Source: a virus. From it: DNA of 64,000 nt. A model generated the notes under the pieces. The model was not told the origin of the DNA. It did no database searches and was given only the letters and a program-made list of their open reading frames with translations. The position numbers were made by a program, and so were the translations under genes. This document shows, piece after piece, positions 21,876-30,361 of this stretch (position 1 is its first letter; every line of letters begins with the position of its first letter). Location of the stretch: positions 1-64,000 of IMG/VR virus record IMGVR_UViG_3300036832_001488. One strand, written 5' to 3'.

Positions 21876-22562
21876 TTAGGCAACGATAGCCAAAGGCTTA
21901 ACTCCGTTCATGGCGATCAGGGAATATCCATCTAACTCCCAGTCGTTATTGGCAATTAGTTGCTTGTAATACTTGGTCCGGTAAACCGTCGCGTGCAGAA
22001 TCGTGTTCGAATGGTTAGCTAACCAGTCCTGGCGCGCATTGGTGTACTGGCTGATCCATTTCTTTTCGTCGCCCCCATTAGCCGGTGTCTTTTCGGGGAA
22101 CCGGTTGCGGATAGTGGATAGGATCGAGCCCGAATGCAGGTAACTGTCACAGATTACTAGAAAGGAGAGCGGCAAAGTAAAGCCCTGGTCCGTGCCCCAC
22201 TTGATGCCAGGAGCTAGATAGAACTTATCGAACATTTCTTCCTGCACCTTCTGCATCACCGGGTCAGCGCCCGCCTCTTTTAAGAGGTTAATAAACTCGG
22301 CATTATTAACCAGCGTTGCCTCCCGCATCCTGCCGACAAACTTACTTATGTTAGCGCTGAACCTGCCGGTGCGCTCCGCGTAAGACGCCACCACCGGCCC
22401 CAGGTTGCCATACTGGGTGAAGCCGATAGAGAGCGTGATCTGCCGGACGTTGTTAGGGCCGTCCGCATAGATATAGACGGCCCCGTAGGCTATCTCTTGC
22501 CTGCCCTGTTCGGCCACGATCAGCACATTGCGGATCTTGGCTACTTCGTTTGATGGGATCAT
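21876..22562 (-). CDS. Chitosanase-like (GH46/lysozyme-fold) endolysin candidate
   Basis: The start is ATG 22562, ATGA-coupled to the membrane protein upstream. The 228-residue protein has EIAYGAVYIYADGPNNVRQ, then LSIGFTQYGN, ADPVMQKVQEEMFDKFYLAP and LVICDSYLHSGSI. These match the GH46-type arrangement (QYG, DP.MQ..Q...FD..Y, D..LHG), a lysozyme-like fold. In phages such enzymes serve as cell-wall lytic enzymes. No signal peptide is visible, so export would need the adjacent membrane protein. The catalytic acids cannot be fixed by eye. Confidence 0.75.
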   Translation of the reverse strand: MIPSNEVAKIRNVLIVAEQGRQEIAYGAVYIYADGPNNVRQITLSIGFTQYGNLGPVVASYAERTGRFSANISKFVGRMREATLVNNAEFINLLKEAGADPVMQKVQEEMFDKFYLAPGIKWGTDQGFTLPLSFLVICDSYLHSGSILSTIRNRFPEKTPANGGDEKKWISQYTNARQDWLANHSNTILHATVYRTKYYKQLIANNDWELDGYSLIAMNGVKPLAIVA

Positions 22563-22888
22563 AGATCGCCCGGCGGCAGGTTCTTGCGGTTCACCCAGCG
22601 CATCATCCATTCCTGATTGGCTTTTAATTCAGCAATAGCCTCTGCATTCTTGCGGTTCTGTTCGGTGTCATTGCTCTCGTGTTCCACGATCTTATCCAGC
22701 TGGGCCAAGACCTTATCGACTTCGTGACGGGTCGCCCCGGTGCCGCTTTTAGTGGCAAAGAAGTTGCCTACTCCAGATAATAGGACCAGAGCCAGCGTGC
22801 CCAGCTTAACTACATTGTCGCCGCCAGCGGCAATGGAGGTTAGGAGGGCAAGTTTACCGTTTTTCTTTTCGGTCTCAGGATTATCCAC
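22559..22888 (-). CDS. Holin-like membrane protein with coiled coil
   Basis: The start is probably GTG 22888, overlapping the previous stop by 8 bases; the frame is open to 22918. The 109-residue protein has one clear transmembrane segment (LGTLALVLLSGVGNFFA) followed by a charged helix (DKVLAQLDKIVEHESNDTEQ). The direct coupling to the lytic-enzyme gene supports a holin or holin-associated role. A single span plus coiled coil resembles class III or pinholin-like proteins, but this is inferred. Confidence 0.65.
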   Translation of the reverse strand: MDNPETEKKNGKLALLTSIAAGGDNVVKLGTLALVLLSGVGNFFATKSGTGATRHEVDKVLAQLDKIVEHESNDTEQNRKNAEAIAELKANQEWMMRWVNRKNLPPGDL

Positions 22889-23111
22889 TTTGCGGCAAGG
22901 GCCATGTTTGCTGGGCACTAAAAATGTCAGTCATGTAGACCGGAGGAGGCAGATAATCGACCTGCGGGCCTGGAGGATAGATGGACAAGTAAGGTGGCAT
23001 AGCCCAGGGGCCTTCCTCTGGGCTGTAAGCATAGCTTTGATAGACGATGCGGCGAGGCACGTTAATCGCCTGTTGTTGGTTCTGCCCGCAATATGGATCG
23101 ACTGGACTCAT
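22881..23111 (-). CDS. Pro/Tyr-rich small protein
   Basis: A 76-residue, low-complexity protein (YSPEEGPWAMPPYLSIYPPG, DYLPPPVYMTD). It lies in the coupled chain between the small basic virion-like protein and the holin candidate. The function is unknown. Confidence 0.55.
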   Translation of the reverse strand: MSPVDPYCGQNQQQAINVPRRIVYQSYAYSPEEGPWAMPPYLSIYPPGPQVDYLPPPVYMTDIFSAQQTWPLPQSG

Positions 23112-23281
23112 TTAAACTTCTTTAAGGTCTCAGCTAACCTTGCCCGCTGGCCGACCTTGCCTCCTTTTTCTGCCGCTTTAGCTAACTTTTTCGCCGGGAT
23201 CTTCTGACCCTGTTTAACTCCTAAGTCTTTATGCAAAGCCCCTGGTTTCTTAATCGCACCCTTGATCCAATTCTTAGCCAT
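23108..23281 (-). CDS. Small basic conserved phage protein (WIKGAIKKPGALHK type)
   Basis: Read by hand, 57 residues: MAKNWIKGAIKKPGALHKDL, then a middle with KIPAKKL, ending RARLAETLKKFK. I recognise this as a very common small Lys-rich phage protein often found near structural genes. It may bind DNA inside the capsid. It is ATGA-coupled to 22881-23111. Confidence 0.75.
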   Translation of the reverse strand: MAKNWIKGAIKKPGALHKDLGVKQGQKIPAKKLAKAAEKGGKVGQRARLAETLKKFK

Positions 23282-23289
23282 AGTGTCTC

Positions 23290-23583
23290 CTACTTGGTTG
23301 GTGAATAGATCGGCGGTTGCGTGAGACCCACGGCCAGGGGCACCGCATAGGCGTTGCCGGTGTTGTTATCCAGAATGATCAGGTTGTTGCCCTGGATATA
23401 CATTCGCGCCTGAGCCGGAGGAGGCCCTGGTGTCACCGGAGTATTAACTCCGGCATTGATCGTGCCGACCTCGCCCGTGCCTTTGGGGCCGTAGCCTGTT
23501 CCGGCATAGGTACTGAAGGATCGGGAAAGCGCCGGGTCAGCGGCACCGCATCCGCCTTCCCATGGAACTGGAACTGATGGCAT
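23290..23583 (-). CDS. Unknown small virion-block protein
   Basis: A 97-residue protein from ATG 23583, 4 bases after the spike-2 stop; an upstream ATG at 23670 would overlap it. It has a Gly/Pro-rich N-terminus and a C-terminal beta part (ARMYIQGNNLIILDNNTGNA). It could be a minor tail component. Confidence 0.55.
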   Translation of the reverse strand: MPSVPVPWEGGCGAADPALSRSFSTYAGTGYGPKGTGEVGTINAGVNTPVTPGPPPAQARMYIQGNNLIILDNNTGNAYAVPLAVGLTQPPIYSPTK

Positions 23584-23587
23584 AATT

Positions 23588-25003
23588 TTAGGGACGAAAT
23601 GTCTGGTTAATTTGGCTTGTCTGAGTTTGTCCGTTGTACCTAGGAGGATAGAGCCCTGGCCCGTCTTCAAAGACTGGAGCCGGAGCTGGCGGGCTAGCCG
23701 GGAACTTGATCGGCGTAAAGGGTGGATTGATTCCGCCTCCGCCCCCCGGTGGATTTGGAGGCGTCACCGGAATTAACGGATGAGGATAAACGTAAGGCGT
23801 GTAGCTGGTCAGCTGCAGATTAGCGAATGGAGCCGGATAGCTGGCATTCGATTGGCCAGTCGGTGCGGGATAAACCGTGGTCGTTCCAGCGGCAGGAGCC
23901 TGGGTCCAGAAATCCCGGTTCTTCTGGATATAGAAAGGATCTCCGGTCGAAGCATTACTGTTGCCAAAGGTGCCGACTCCGATGTCAGTATCCTGCTGCG
24001 CACGTCCTTTGTAGGTGTTGTTGTAGATAAAACTCCCCGTCACTTGGTCTTCGCAAGGCCAGTGGACCGGGCTCCTGACATTAGTGCTGAACGGGACCGA
24101 GGTTGAGTCATCCTCTTCGTCTCTGAAATCGATTATATGCGGGCTCGACCCATCACAGATATAGGTGTTGTCATGGATTAGGAAAGAGCCGCCGCGCGCA
24201 TCGATTAGCCGGAAGCTGTTATTGACGTGAATGAGGTTGTTGTAGAACTCAAACCTGATCGTCCCCCTGTAATCGTTAGAGATGTTAGCCCAGTAGCTCT
24301 GGTTGCCGTGAGCATCGACCGGCCCTTCCATTGAAGCCGAGAATGCGCTCGAATCGATGGTGCAATGGCGCAGCACACTTCTGCCGCCATACTCATGGTA
24401 AGTGACCCAGGGTGAGCCTGGAGCCGCGCCGAATGCATTATTCAAGGTGAAGGTGCAATCCTCGGTAAAGACAAAGTGAGACCCACCGGCCTGATAATCA
24501 TTTCTGCCCCAGGCAATGTCGCCGAAGTCGCCGTTGCCGCCGAAGATGTGGACTCCGACCCAGCAATTGGTGAAGGTATTGTGATCATTGACTCCGTAGG
24601 CGCGGCCTTGCCAGTTGATAACATACTGCCCTCCATTAAAGGAGCAGTGATCGATCCTGATCTGGCTCCAGAGAGGGGCGGCATTACCGGCGTTGGTGAT
24701 ATCGATGTCGCTCGTGATGTTAGATGGCTGCATCACCACGTTGTCAAAGAAGATGCCTGTCACCCTGACCGGCACATCGCCGGGAAGCCCCGTGATATTA
24801 ATCAGGTCCCCGTTAAAGCCGGTTTGCCGGACGATCTTAGTGGAAGTCCCGTTTCCTTGCAGGGTCAGGGACTTATTGATAGTCAGTGTGGAACCCCAGG
24901 TTGCTGTCCCCGGAGGGATAACAATAGTGTCGCCGGGATTGGCTGCGCCTACCGCAGCATTAACGTCTGCGTAGGCAGGAGAATTTGCAACGGTTGTGCT
25001 CAT
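23588..25003 (-). CDS. Right-handed beta-helix tailspike-like protein 2
   Basis: The start is ATG 25003, one base after the DUF4082-like gene. The 471-residue protein reads ADVNAAVGAANPGDTIVIPP, TATWGSTLTINKSLTLQGNG, then beta-helix turns (DHCSFNGG, HNTFTNCW, HDNTYICDG, YNNTYKGRA) and DFRDEE, WPCEDQ, GTFGNSNAST..GDPFYI, ending YTPYVYPHPL and a Pro/Gly-rich tail. It is the paralogue of 15859-17292. The parallel-beta-helix fold is characteristic of phage spikes and bacterial surface proteins. Catalytic activity is not evident. Confidence 0.8.
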   Translation of the reverse strand: MSTTVANSPAYADVNAAVGAANPGDTIVIPPGTATWGSTLTINKSLTLQGNGTSTKIVRQTGFNGDLINITGLPGDVPVRVTGIFFDNVVMQPSNITSDIDITNAGNAAPLWSQIRIDHCSFNGGQYVINWQGRAYGVNDHNTFTNCWVGVHIFGGNGDFGDIAWGRNDYQAGGSHFVFTEDCTFTLNNAFGAAPGSPWVTYHEYGGRSVLRHCTIDSSAFSASMEGPVDAHGNQSYWANISNDYRGTIRFEFYNNLIHVNNSFRLIDARGGSFLIHDNTYICDGSSPHIIDFRDEEDDSTSVPFSTNVRSPVHWPCEDQVTGSFIYNNTYKGRAQQDTDIGVGTFGNSNASTGDPFYIQKNRDFWTQAPAAGTTTVYPAPTGQSNASYPAPFANLQLTSYTPYVYPHPLIPVTPPNPPGGGGGINPPFTPIKFPASPPAPAPVFEDGPGLYPPRYNGQTQTSQINQTFRP

Positions 25004-25004
25004 A

Positions 25005-25802
25005 CTATCCTTGGAAAACGAGGTCAACCATGTAGTTGACGCCCGCCTGTTGGTTAGCAGGATAGCCCAGGACTCCTGCCGTTGTATCAAACTGGCCTGC
25101 ACCGGCTGGAGCCTGGAGCACTCCGGTTGTGATCGGCGGGTTAGTGGAATTGTAAACAAAGGCCCCGTCTGGGATAAACATCGAGATGAGATACTGGGTG
25201 TTGGCCAAGATCGCGATGGGGCTTGCGAAATTCATTTGCTGCCAGCCACTGGCCGACTGGCCGCTAAAATTGACCTGACCCAGCTTTGAATGGTTGCTAA
25301 CCAGCCAGAGTGCTCCAATTTGAGTTTGGAGGGTTGAAGCCGGTGCCCGGTAATAGCGCACCGCAATCACGTTCCCAGGTATTGTTGTCTGGAAGATGAT
25401 CCCCACGTTAATGTTGGCCTGGGTGTTAGTGGGATGATCCGGCGTCAGGCTGGGTAGGAACAGCGAATAGTTCTGTACTGGCCCTCCGCCCCCTCCTACG
25501 CTACTGAATCTGTAAGCAGGACCCGCGTGACTTAAATCCAGTTTCCCGTCCACTCCGTTTAAGAAGATGGCGTCCTGGCCGACTCCTAAGCTCCCGATCC
25601 AAGCTGGTGAAAGGAGAATGTTAGGAGCCCCCGGCTGATTGGTCATGCCGGGAAGCGGGTTAGAGGTCAGCGTGAAAGGATCGAATCCTTGTTTAAGAGC
25701 CCTCACTGTGTCATGGGCACTACCGTTGCCTGCTGGAGTCAGGTAACCGGCGGCGAGCTGCTGGCCACCCAGAATAGTTAGCAAGTCCTGCAGTGTGTTC
25801 AT
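25005..25802 (-). CDS. DUF4082-like beta-sandwich virion protein
   Basis: A 265-residue protein from ATG 25802. The C-terminal half matches DUF4082: NVGIIFQTTIPGNVIAVRYY, QIGALWLVSNHSKLGQVNFS, SGWQQMNFASPIAILANTQY. This beta-sandwich module is found in secreted polysaccharide-associated proteins. The N-terminal half contains a helical start and a Gly/Asn-rich linker with a segment typical of fibre proteins (AIFLNGVDGKLDLSHAGPAY). It is likely a carbohydrate-binding tail component. Confidence 0.7.
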   Translation of the reverse strand: MNTLQDLLTILGGQQLAAGYLTPAGNGSAHDTVRALKQGFDPFTLTSNPLPGMTNQPGAPNILLSPAWIGSLGVGQDAIFLNGVDGKLDLSHAGPAYRFSSVGGGGGPVQNYSLFLPSLTPDHPTNTQANINVGIIFQTTIPGNVIAVRYYRAPASTLQTQIGALWLVSNHSKLGQVNFSGQSASGWQQMNFASPIAILANTQYLISMFIPDGAFVYNSTNPPITTGVLQAPAGAGQFDTTAGVLGYPANQQAGVNYMVDLVFQG

Positions 25803-26017
25803 TAGTTTCCTAGGCCTCCAATAACTCGGGTTGGCGTAACCACGGTGCCTAACCCGTCGATATAACTTCCAGCCGGGAAAGTGCGCCCCGGCGCGGGTGT
25901 CCCGGCAATTGGCCCGACTTCCCATCTGGTCACTGGATAGCCCCCGCTAGGTGGTGGCCAGACAGGAAAAGGCGGCAGGCCGGGTTGACCGGCTGCTGGC
26001 GTAATTTGACTAGACAT
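25802..26017 (-). CDS. Small Pro/Gly-rich protein, paralogue pair member
   Basis: A 71-residue protein that shares PPFPVWPPPSGG and a following E-x-GPI word with 26022-26372, so the two are tandem relatives. Low complexity suggests a tail linker or cement peptide. The start is 4 bases after the paralogue's stop. Confidence 0.55.
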   Translation of the reverse strand: MSSQITPAAGQPGLPPFPVWPPPSGGYPVTRWEVGPIAGTPAPGRTFPAGSYIDGLGTVVTPTRVIGGLGN

Positions 26018-26021
26018 AAGT

Positions 26022-26372
26022 TTAACTCCCGGTTGATCCCGGCCCCATGATCGGCGGAGGCTGGATCTGGCTGATTGAAGGCGAAGCTTTTAAGGGGCCC
26101 GTCTCCCAGGGCCGGTTGTCCGGCGGCAGATGCTGAGGCTGGTTCTGGCCGTTTTTACCGATCCCGGCGCTCTGCGGATACTTGATCCCGTTAAAAGGCG
26201 GGGGCGGCTGCACCGTCGAGATGTTAGCCGGTTGTGGGCTCCCGTAGGGATAAGGGTTAGTGATCGGGCCTAGTTCAGTGCCCGGAAAGGGCGCACCGCC
26301 GCTGGGTGGAGGCCATACCGGAAAAGGGGGGGGCACAAAGGTCGTTGCCTCGATTGTAGGATCTTCATTCAT
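26022..26372 (-). CDS. Pro-rich protein, paralogue pair member
   Basis: A 116-residue protein. FVPPPFPVWPPPSGG near the N-terminus is repeated in the neighbour, and the rest is Pro/Gln/Asn-rich. Its ATG lies right after a terminator hairpin and U-tract (26375-26416), so it probably has its own promoter within or beyond the HNH insertion. Confidence 0.55.
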   Translation of the reverse strand: MNEDPTIEATTFVPPPFPVWPPPSGGAPFPGTELGPITNPYPYGSPQPANISTVQPPPPFNGIKYPQSAGIGKNGQNQPQHLPPDNRPWETGPLKASPSISQIQPPPIMGPGSTGS

Positions 26373-26374
26373 AA

Positions 26375-26416
26375 AGAAAAAGCCCCCACGACGGCACGCT
26401 CGTGCTATCGTGGGGG
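26375..26416 (-). terminator. Minus-strand terminator between fibre genes and Pro-rich genes
   Basis: CCCCCACGA (26383-26391) pairs with TCGTGGGGG (26408-26416), with an inner GCAC/GTGC pair. On the minus strand it is followed by CTTTTTCTTTAT. It would end transcripts coming from the fibre genes. On the plus strand the same sequence supplies GGGGGTGA as a good ribosome site for the HNH ATG at 26425. Confidence 0.7.
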
Positions 26417-26424
26417 TGAATAAT

Positions 26425-26880
26425 ATGCGGGTTGAACTTAGCGCTCTTCCTGAGCGTTTTCGAGAGAAAATTTCTGTCCAAAGTGATTGTTGGATTTGGA
26501 TCGCCGCGTTGGATCGCGGCTACGGTGCGTATGGTGTGCCCAAGCCCAACCAGCAGTATTGGAGAAAGGTTAAAGCCCATAAATACTGTTGGGAATTTTT
26601 CTTTGGTCCAGTTCCAGATGGATTCGAGCTTGATCATGTTTGTAGGAAACGAGCCTGTATTAACCCACAACACCTGGAGGTTGTGACGCATCAAGAAAAT
26701 TGCATACGTGGTGAAGCAGGTAACCAAGAAAGAAGCAAGACGCATTGCCCAAAAGGACATGCTTACACGCCTAACAACACCCGGCTTAAGAAAAGATCTG
26801 GCAGTGAGCGACGATACCGTCAGTGTCGAGCATGTTATAATGAAGCTAGGCGTCAGCATAGGTCTGGCTGGGTTTCATAG
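26425..26880 (+). CDS. HNH homing-type endonuclease
   Basis: A 151-residue protein from ATG 26425, which has a GGGGGTGA ribosome site. DCWIWIAAL, KAHKYCWEFFFGPVPDGFEL, then LDHVCRKRACINPQHLEVVT form the HNH_3 core, and CPKGH...CRACYNEAR a C-terminal zinc part. It lies on the opposite strand to the surrounding tail genes, as expected for an inserted homing gene. Confidence 0.88.
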   Translation: MRVELSALPERFREKISVQSDCWIWIAALDRGYGAYGVPKPNQQYWRKVKAHKYCWEFFFGPVPDGFELDHVCRKRACINPQHLEVVTHQENCIRGEAGNQERSKTHCPKGHAYTPNNTRLKKRSGSERRYRQCRACYNEARRQHRSGWVS

Positions 26881-26884
26881 TGTT

Positions 26885-27079
26885 TTAGTGGCGGAATTTT
26901 TGCATTGCTTCCGGGTACATCGCACAGAGGACCCGGAACACATCGCGGAAAAAGCTTTCGGTTCTGCCAAAATAATCCAGGCTCACGTCTGAGTCCGAAC
27001 TCGCGGCCCAGTTGGTCCAGAACTGGGCGAAATCATCGTCAACCCCAGAGAACTTTTTTAGTGGCACTCTGCTTCTCAT
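26885..27079 (-). CDS. Unknown small protein
   Basis: A 64-residue protein with FWTNWAASSDSDVSLDYFGR and an aromatic helical C-terminus (FFRDVFRVLCAMYPEAMQKF). It sits between the HNH gene (convergent, 4 bases) and the fibre gene. It is coding-like in composition but the function is unknown. Confidence 0.5.
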   Translation of the reverse strand: MRSRVPLKKFSGVDDDFAQFWTNWAASSDSDVSLDYFGRTESFFRDVFRVLCAMYPEAMQKFRH

Positions 27080-27101
27080 AGGTTACCAGCCGGTCTCGTT
27101 T

Positions 27102-27974
27102 TTAGGAATAATGTTCAATGACCCAGATGCCACCGGAACCGCCATTAGAACCACCTGCACCGTTAGTACCCGCAGCTCCTGCGGGACCAGCAGCACCTAC
27201 TGAATATGCATAAGTCGCTAACGGCGCACTGATGATAGCCATGACGCCACCACCAGCTCCACCAGAGGCACCACTTGCTGTACCAGCGGCATTACTCGCT
27301 CCAGGACCACCTCCTCCGCCACCGGTATTGGGTGCGCCAGCACCCCCTGAACTATTTGCACCACCGCCCAAACCGGCACCACCCAAGAATGATGATCCGC
27401 CGTGACTGGCTGGTGGATAGTCACCACCGCTAGAAAAAGACCCACAGCCACCCCCGCCCGTAATAGCAGTTCCAGCAGTACCCGCACCTAAAGATGCCGT
27501 GCCGCCGCTGCCACCCGTTGAAAATCCGGCACTTGCCGGTGGGTTGCCGCCACCACAAGTAATCAGTGATGTACCAAACGTCGTAGTGCCACCCGCACCG
27601 CCATTAGTCGAACCGCTGGACCCTGAACCCGCTGATCCTGCACCACCACCGACCGCACGGACTTCCAGCCATTTCACTCCGGCGGGCGTAGTGTAGGTGC
27701 CGCTAACAAAACCCCCGGTGCCGGTTGCTGTCCCGGCATTCAATGCGGTACTGACAGTCGGAGACTTAGGTGCAGGCACCAGAATCTTACTATCGCTCCC
27801 GAGCGTAGCCAGATTCCCGGCATCGGTGCTGACGGCAGTGGGACCAGGAGGACCGGTAGGACCGGCACCACCAGTGGCACCCGTTCCTCCGGTTGCCCCC
27901 GGTGTGCCGATATCGCCGCCGGGTCCGACTCCGGCTCCGGTGTTAACTATTGTGCCTGGAACAGCTGCTGGCAT
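27102..27974 (-). CDS. Glycine-rich receptor-binding tail fibre protein
   Basis: A 290-residue protein. A short collagen-like start (GGAGPTGPPGPTA) is followed by GTYTTPAGVKWLEVRAVGGG, the entry to a glycine-rich domain like that of phage adhesins and cell-surface Gly-rich proteins. Gly/Ser/Ala-rich repeats and a terminal strand (GGIWVIEHYS) follow. Such domains form polyglycine sandwiches whose loops contact receptors. It is ATGA-coupled to the next collagen-like fibre. Confidence 0.75.
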   Translation of the reverse strand: MPAAVPGTIVNTGAGVGPGGDIGTPGATGGTGATGGAGPTGPPGPTAVSTDAGNLATLGSDSKILVPAPKSPTVSTALNAGTATGTGGFVSGTYTTPAGVKWLEVRAVGGGAGSAGSGSSGSTNGGAGGTTTFGTSLITCGGGNPPASAGFSTGGSGGTASLGAGTAGTAITGGGGCGSFSSGGDYPPASHGGSSFLGGAGLGGGANSSGGAGAPNTGGGGGGPGASNAAGTASGASGGAGGGVMAIISAPLATYAYSVGAAGPAGAAGTNGAGGSNGGSGGIWVIEHYS

Positions 27975-30361
27975 TAGACAATTCCTCTCACAACGATTGA
28001 ACCGATTGCGATGTTGCCGCTAGAGAAGATAATCTGCATGGCATTAACTAGCGTTAAGCTGAAATCTTGACCTGCGAATGCCCACCGAGTAATTCTCCCG
28101 TTTGTGGTTGCGTAACCTTCCGCTTCGCCTAGCCAAGAAGCTGGCTTGGTCCCATCCGAGGGGAAAAGTCTCATACTAATTTGTCCTGAGTGATTCGCAT
28201 TTCTCATTCCAGACGAAATACGCATGTAAGTTCCGGGAGCGGCAGCAGAAAAGCCTACCGTAGTGGCCGCATTATCAAAGATTGTACTGTCCCAATAAGA
28301 CGCAATAAAAGTTGAGCCTCCATCACCGGAGAGCTTCATCTGTAAAGATGCCGCATCGGTAACCGGCATAAATCCGTAAAGATCAATGTCGAAAAGGCGG
28401 TAGCCGCTAGGTAAGAGAACCAGCTGAGTTGCTACAGCCGAAGAGATATCAATCGCGCCGATGATCACACTTCTGCTTCGCCCAAGGGTGCGCCAGTTAG
28501 CACCATCAGAAATGATCGTGCATTCTTGGCCTGGGAGAAGGAACTGGCTGGTTAATCCGTCAATCGTACCCGAGGGCGGCGTTAAGGTAATTGTTCCGGT
28601 TGTGCCGCTGATTCCCTGGTCATTACGGACTCGAACAAAGAATCCATTGGTCGGAGCGGGTAGGGTTAAGGTCCATGAGCCTCCAGTGCAAATGAAGTAT
28701 TTGCCGATATCGCCAGCAACGACGGTGTAAGCAGTATTCTGGTTTACAAAGCCAGCTGGCCCAGCTGGTATTACCAGTGGATGACAAGCATTATCCCCAC
28801 CCACATAATCGCTGATGTTGCCGCTGACCTGGGCGAGTAAGCCTGCTGCTGTGTTGTTAGCTAAGGCTAGAGAAGGAATCGAGGGATTAAGCAGGGTGAC
28901 TTGGTTACCGCTGATATTGGTGACTTGGAGGGTGCCTGAGAGCGAGACGCCTCCGGCAGTCTTTACTTCCACGTATTGCCCCAGCACCAGCCAACTCGCA
29001 TTTTGGAAGGTGACGACTACTGTTCCTCCAACTGGCGGCACGGTAAATTGAGCGCTGGTGATGGTATAAGCGTTAATTCCGGCTGCACCGGATGGCCCTT
29101 GGCTTCCCGTGGCTCCTGCTGGACCTTGGCTCCCGGTAGCGCCTGTAGCGCCAGGAGTGCCCTGTGGGCCTTGAGCGCCGACTGCCCCGGTCTGGCCAGC
29201 GGGAATAGTAAAATTAAAGACCGCCGCTGAAGGAGTGCCAGCGTTAGTGACATTGGCGTTGGTGCCGGGTGCGCCCGTACTGGTCGTTCCGGGTGCTATA
29301 GTAGCTGCGCTGCCAGCTGGGCCAGCCGCGCCAGCGGGGCCAGTGCTGCCTGTAGCGCCAGCTGGCCCCGTGCCAGTCAGAGTATTACCGCTAGGTGCAG
29401 TGGAACCCGGCGCTTGGTTTACGCCATAGCCAAGATTTTGCAGGGTCAGTTGGTTAGCACCTGAGTTAACAGCGGTGATAGCCAAGTAACCAATGGGCGA
29501 GATATAGACAATGCCGCCGACGCTGAATTGGGCCGCACCACCAGAAGCGACGTTGGCTACTGCCGTAGAATTGACGGCAGGCATCGTAAAAACCGCACTT
29601 AAGGTAGTAAAAGCACTAGCGCCCCCAGGAGGACCGGGAGGACCGGTAGCGCCAGCAGTCCCCGGAGTTCCCTGGGGGCCTTGAACCCCTTGGCTACCAG
29701 TAGCCCCGCTTGGGCCTTGATTTCCTTGAGGCCCAGAAACGCCTTGATTTCCTTGGGCCCCTTGAACCCCTTGAACCCCTTGGGCACCTTGCGCTCCCGG
29801 TGGCCCTTGATAGGGACCAGTGTCGATCCAATTAGCCCCGTTCCAAGCCCAGCCATGCCCGGTATCGCTTGTGATCCAGAGGTCACTTTCAGCGTTACCG
29901 CTAGCCGGTAGGGCGCTGCTGGTCGCAACAGTGCCTTTAGGATTCAGCGGTGGTCCCGGTGGTCCCAGTGGCCCGACTGGTCCCTGGGGCCCGATTCCGC
30001 CCGGTGGGCCGGGAAGAGAAGTCGTCGTGACTTTGTCAGGGCCAAAGCCGGTACCGGGAGGCTGATTATAATCAGTCCCGAAATTCATCACCACCATCTG
30101 GCCGACAGTGGGAGTCGAGACTACTTGATAGTACCCGGCACTGCCTCCATTGCCGTCTCCGATGACAATAGTCATCCCCGGCACAAAGCCTTGAGAGTTA
30201 ACCACCGATAAGCCGACATTCCCGTTTACTGGCGGCTGGGTCCAGGGAACTAAGACGTTAGTCGTAACGTAAACAAAGGTGATCCCGTCATAGTCAGGAT
30301 CGTCCTTTGGCCTGACTCCAGGCTGCATCGGACTAACAAAATATTGGGTGCCGCTGCTCAC
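27974..30361 (-). CDS. Large collagen-like tail fibre
   Basis: A 795-residue protein. Several blocks of Gly-X-Y triplets (for example GPQGPVGPLGPPGPP and GAQGVQGVQGAQGNQG) alternate with beta-rich modules that repeat the theme FT.PAV..TAVANVAS and LTLQNLGYGVNQAPG. The C-terminal about 200 residues form a non-repetitive head domain (GPAGFVNQNTAYTVVAGDIG onward). It is a trimeric fibre by analogy with other phage collagen-like fibres. Both ends are ATGA-coupled. Confidence 0.8.
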   Translation of the reverse strand: MSSGTQYFVSPMQPGVRPKDDPDYDGITFVYVTTNVLVPWTQPPVNGNVGLSVVNSQGFVPGMTIVIGDGNGGSAGYYQVVSTPTVGQMVVMNFGTDYNQPPGTGFGPDKVTTTSLPGPPGGIGPQGPVGPLGPPGPPLNPKGTVATSSALPASGNAESDLWITSDTGHGWAWNGANWIDTGPYQGPPGAQGAQGVQGVQGAQGNQGVSGPQGNQGPSGATGSQGVQGPQGTPGTAGATGPPGPPGGASAFTTLSAVFTMPAVNSTAVANVASGGAAQFSVGGIVYISPIGYLAITAVNSGANQLTLQNLGYGVNQAPGSTAPSGNTLTGTGPAGATGSTGPAGAAGPAGSAATIAPGTTSTGAPGTNANVTNAGTPSAAVFNFTIPAGQTGAVGAQGPQGTPGATGATGSQGPAGATGSQGPSGAAGINAYTITSAQFTVPPVGGTVVVTFQNASWLVLGQYVEVKTAGGVSLSGTLQVTNISGNQVTLLNPSIPSLALANNTAAGLLAQVSGNISDYVGGDNACHPLVIPAGPAGFVNQNTAYTVVAGDIGKYFICTGGSWTLTLPAPTNGFFVRVRNDQGISGTTGTITLTPPSGTIDGLTSQFLLPGQECTIISDGANWRTLGRSRSVIIGAIDISSAVATQLVLLPSGYRLFDIDLYGFMPVTDAASLQMKLSGDGGSTFIASYWDSTIFDNAATTVGFSAAAPGTYMRISSGMRNANHSGQISMRLFPSDGTKPASWLGEAEGYATTNGRITRWAFAGQDFSLTLVNAMQIIFSSGNIAIGSIVVRGIV

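Noticed and set aside
22881-22890. Second DnaA box (TTATCCACT)
   Set aside because: It has one mismatch, lies in coding sequence and has no companion repeats.
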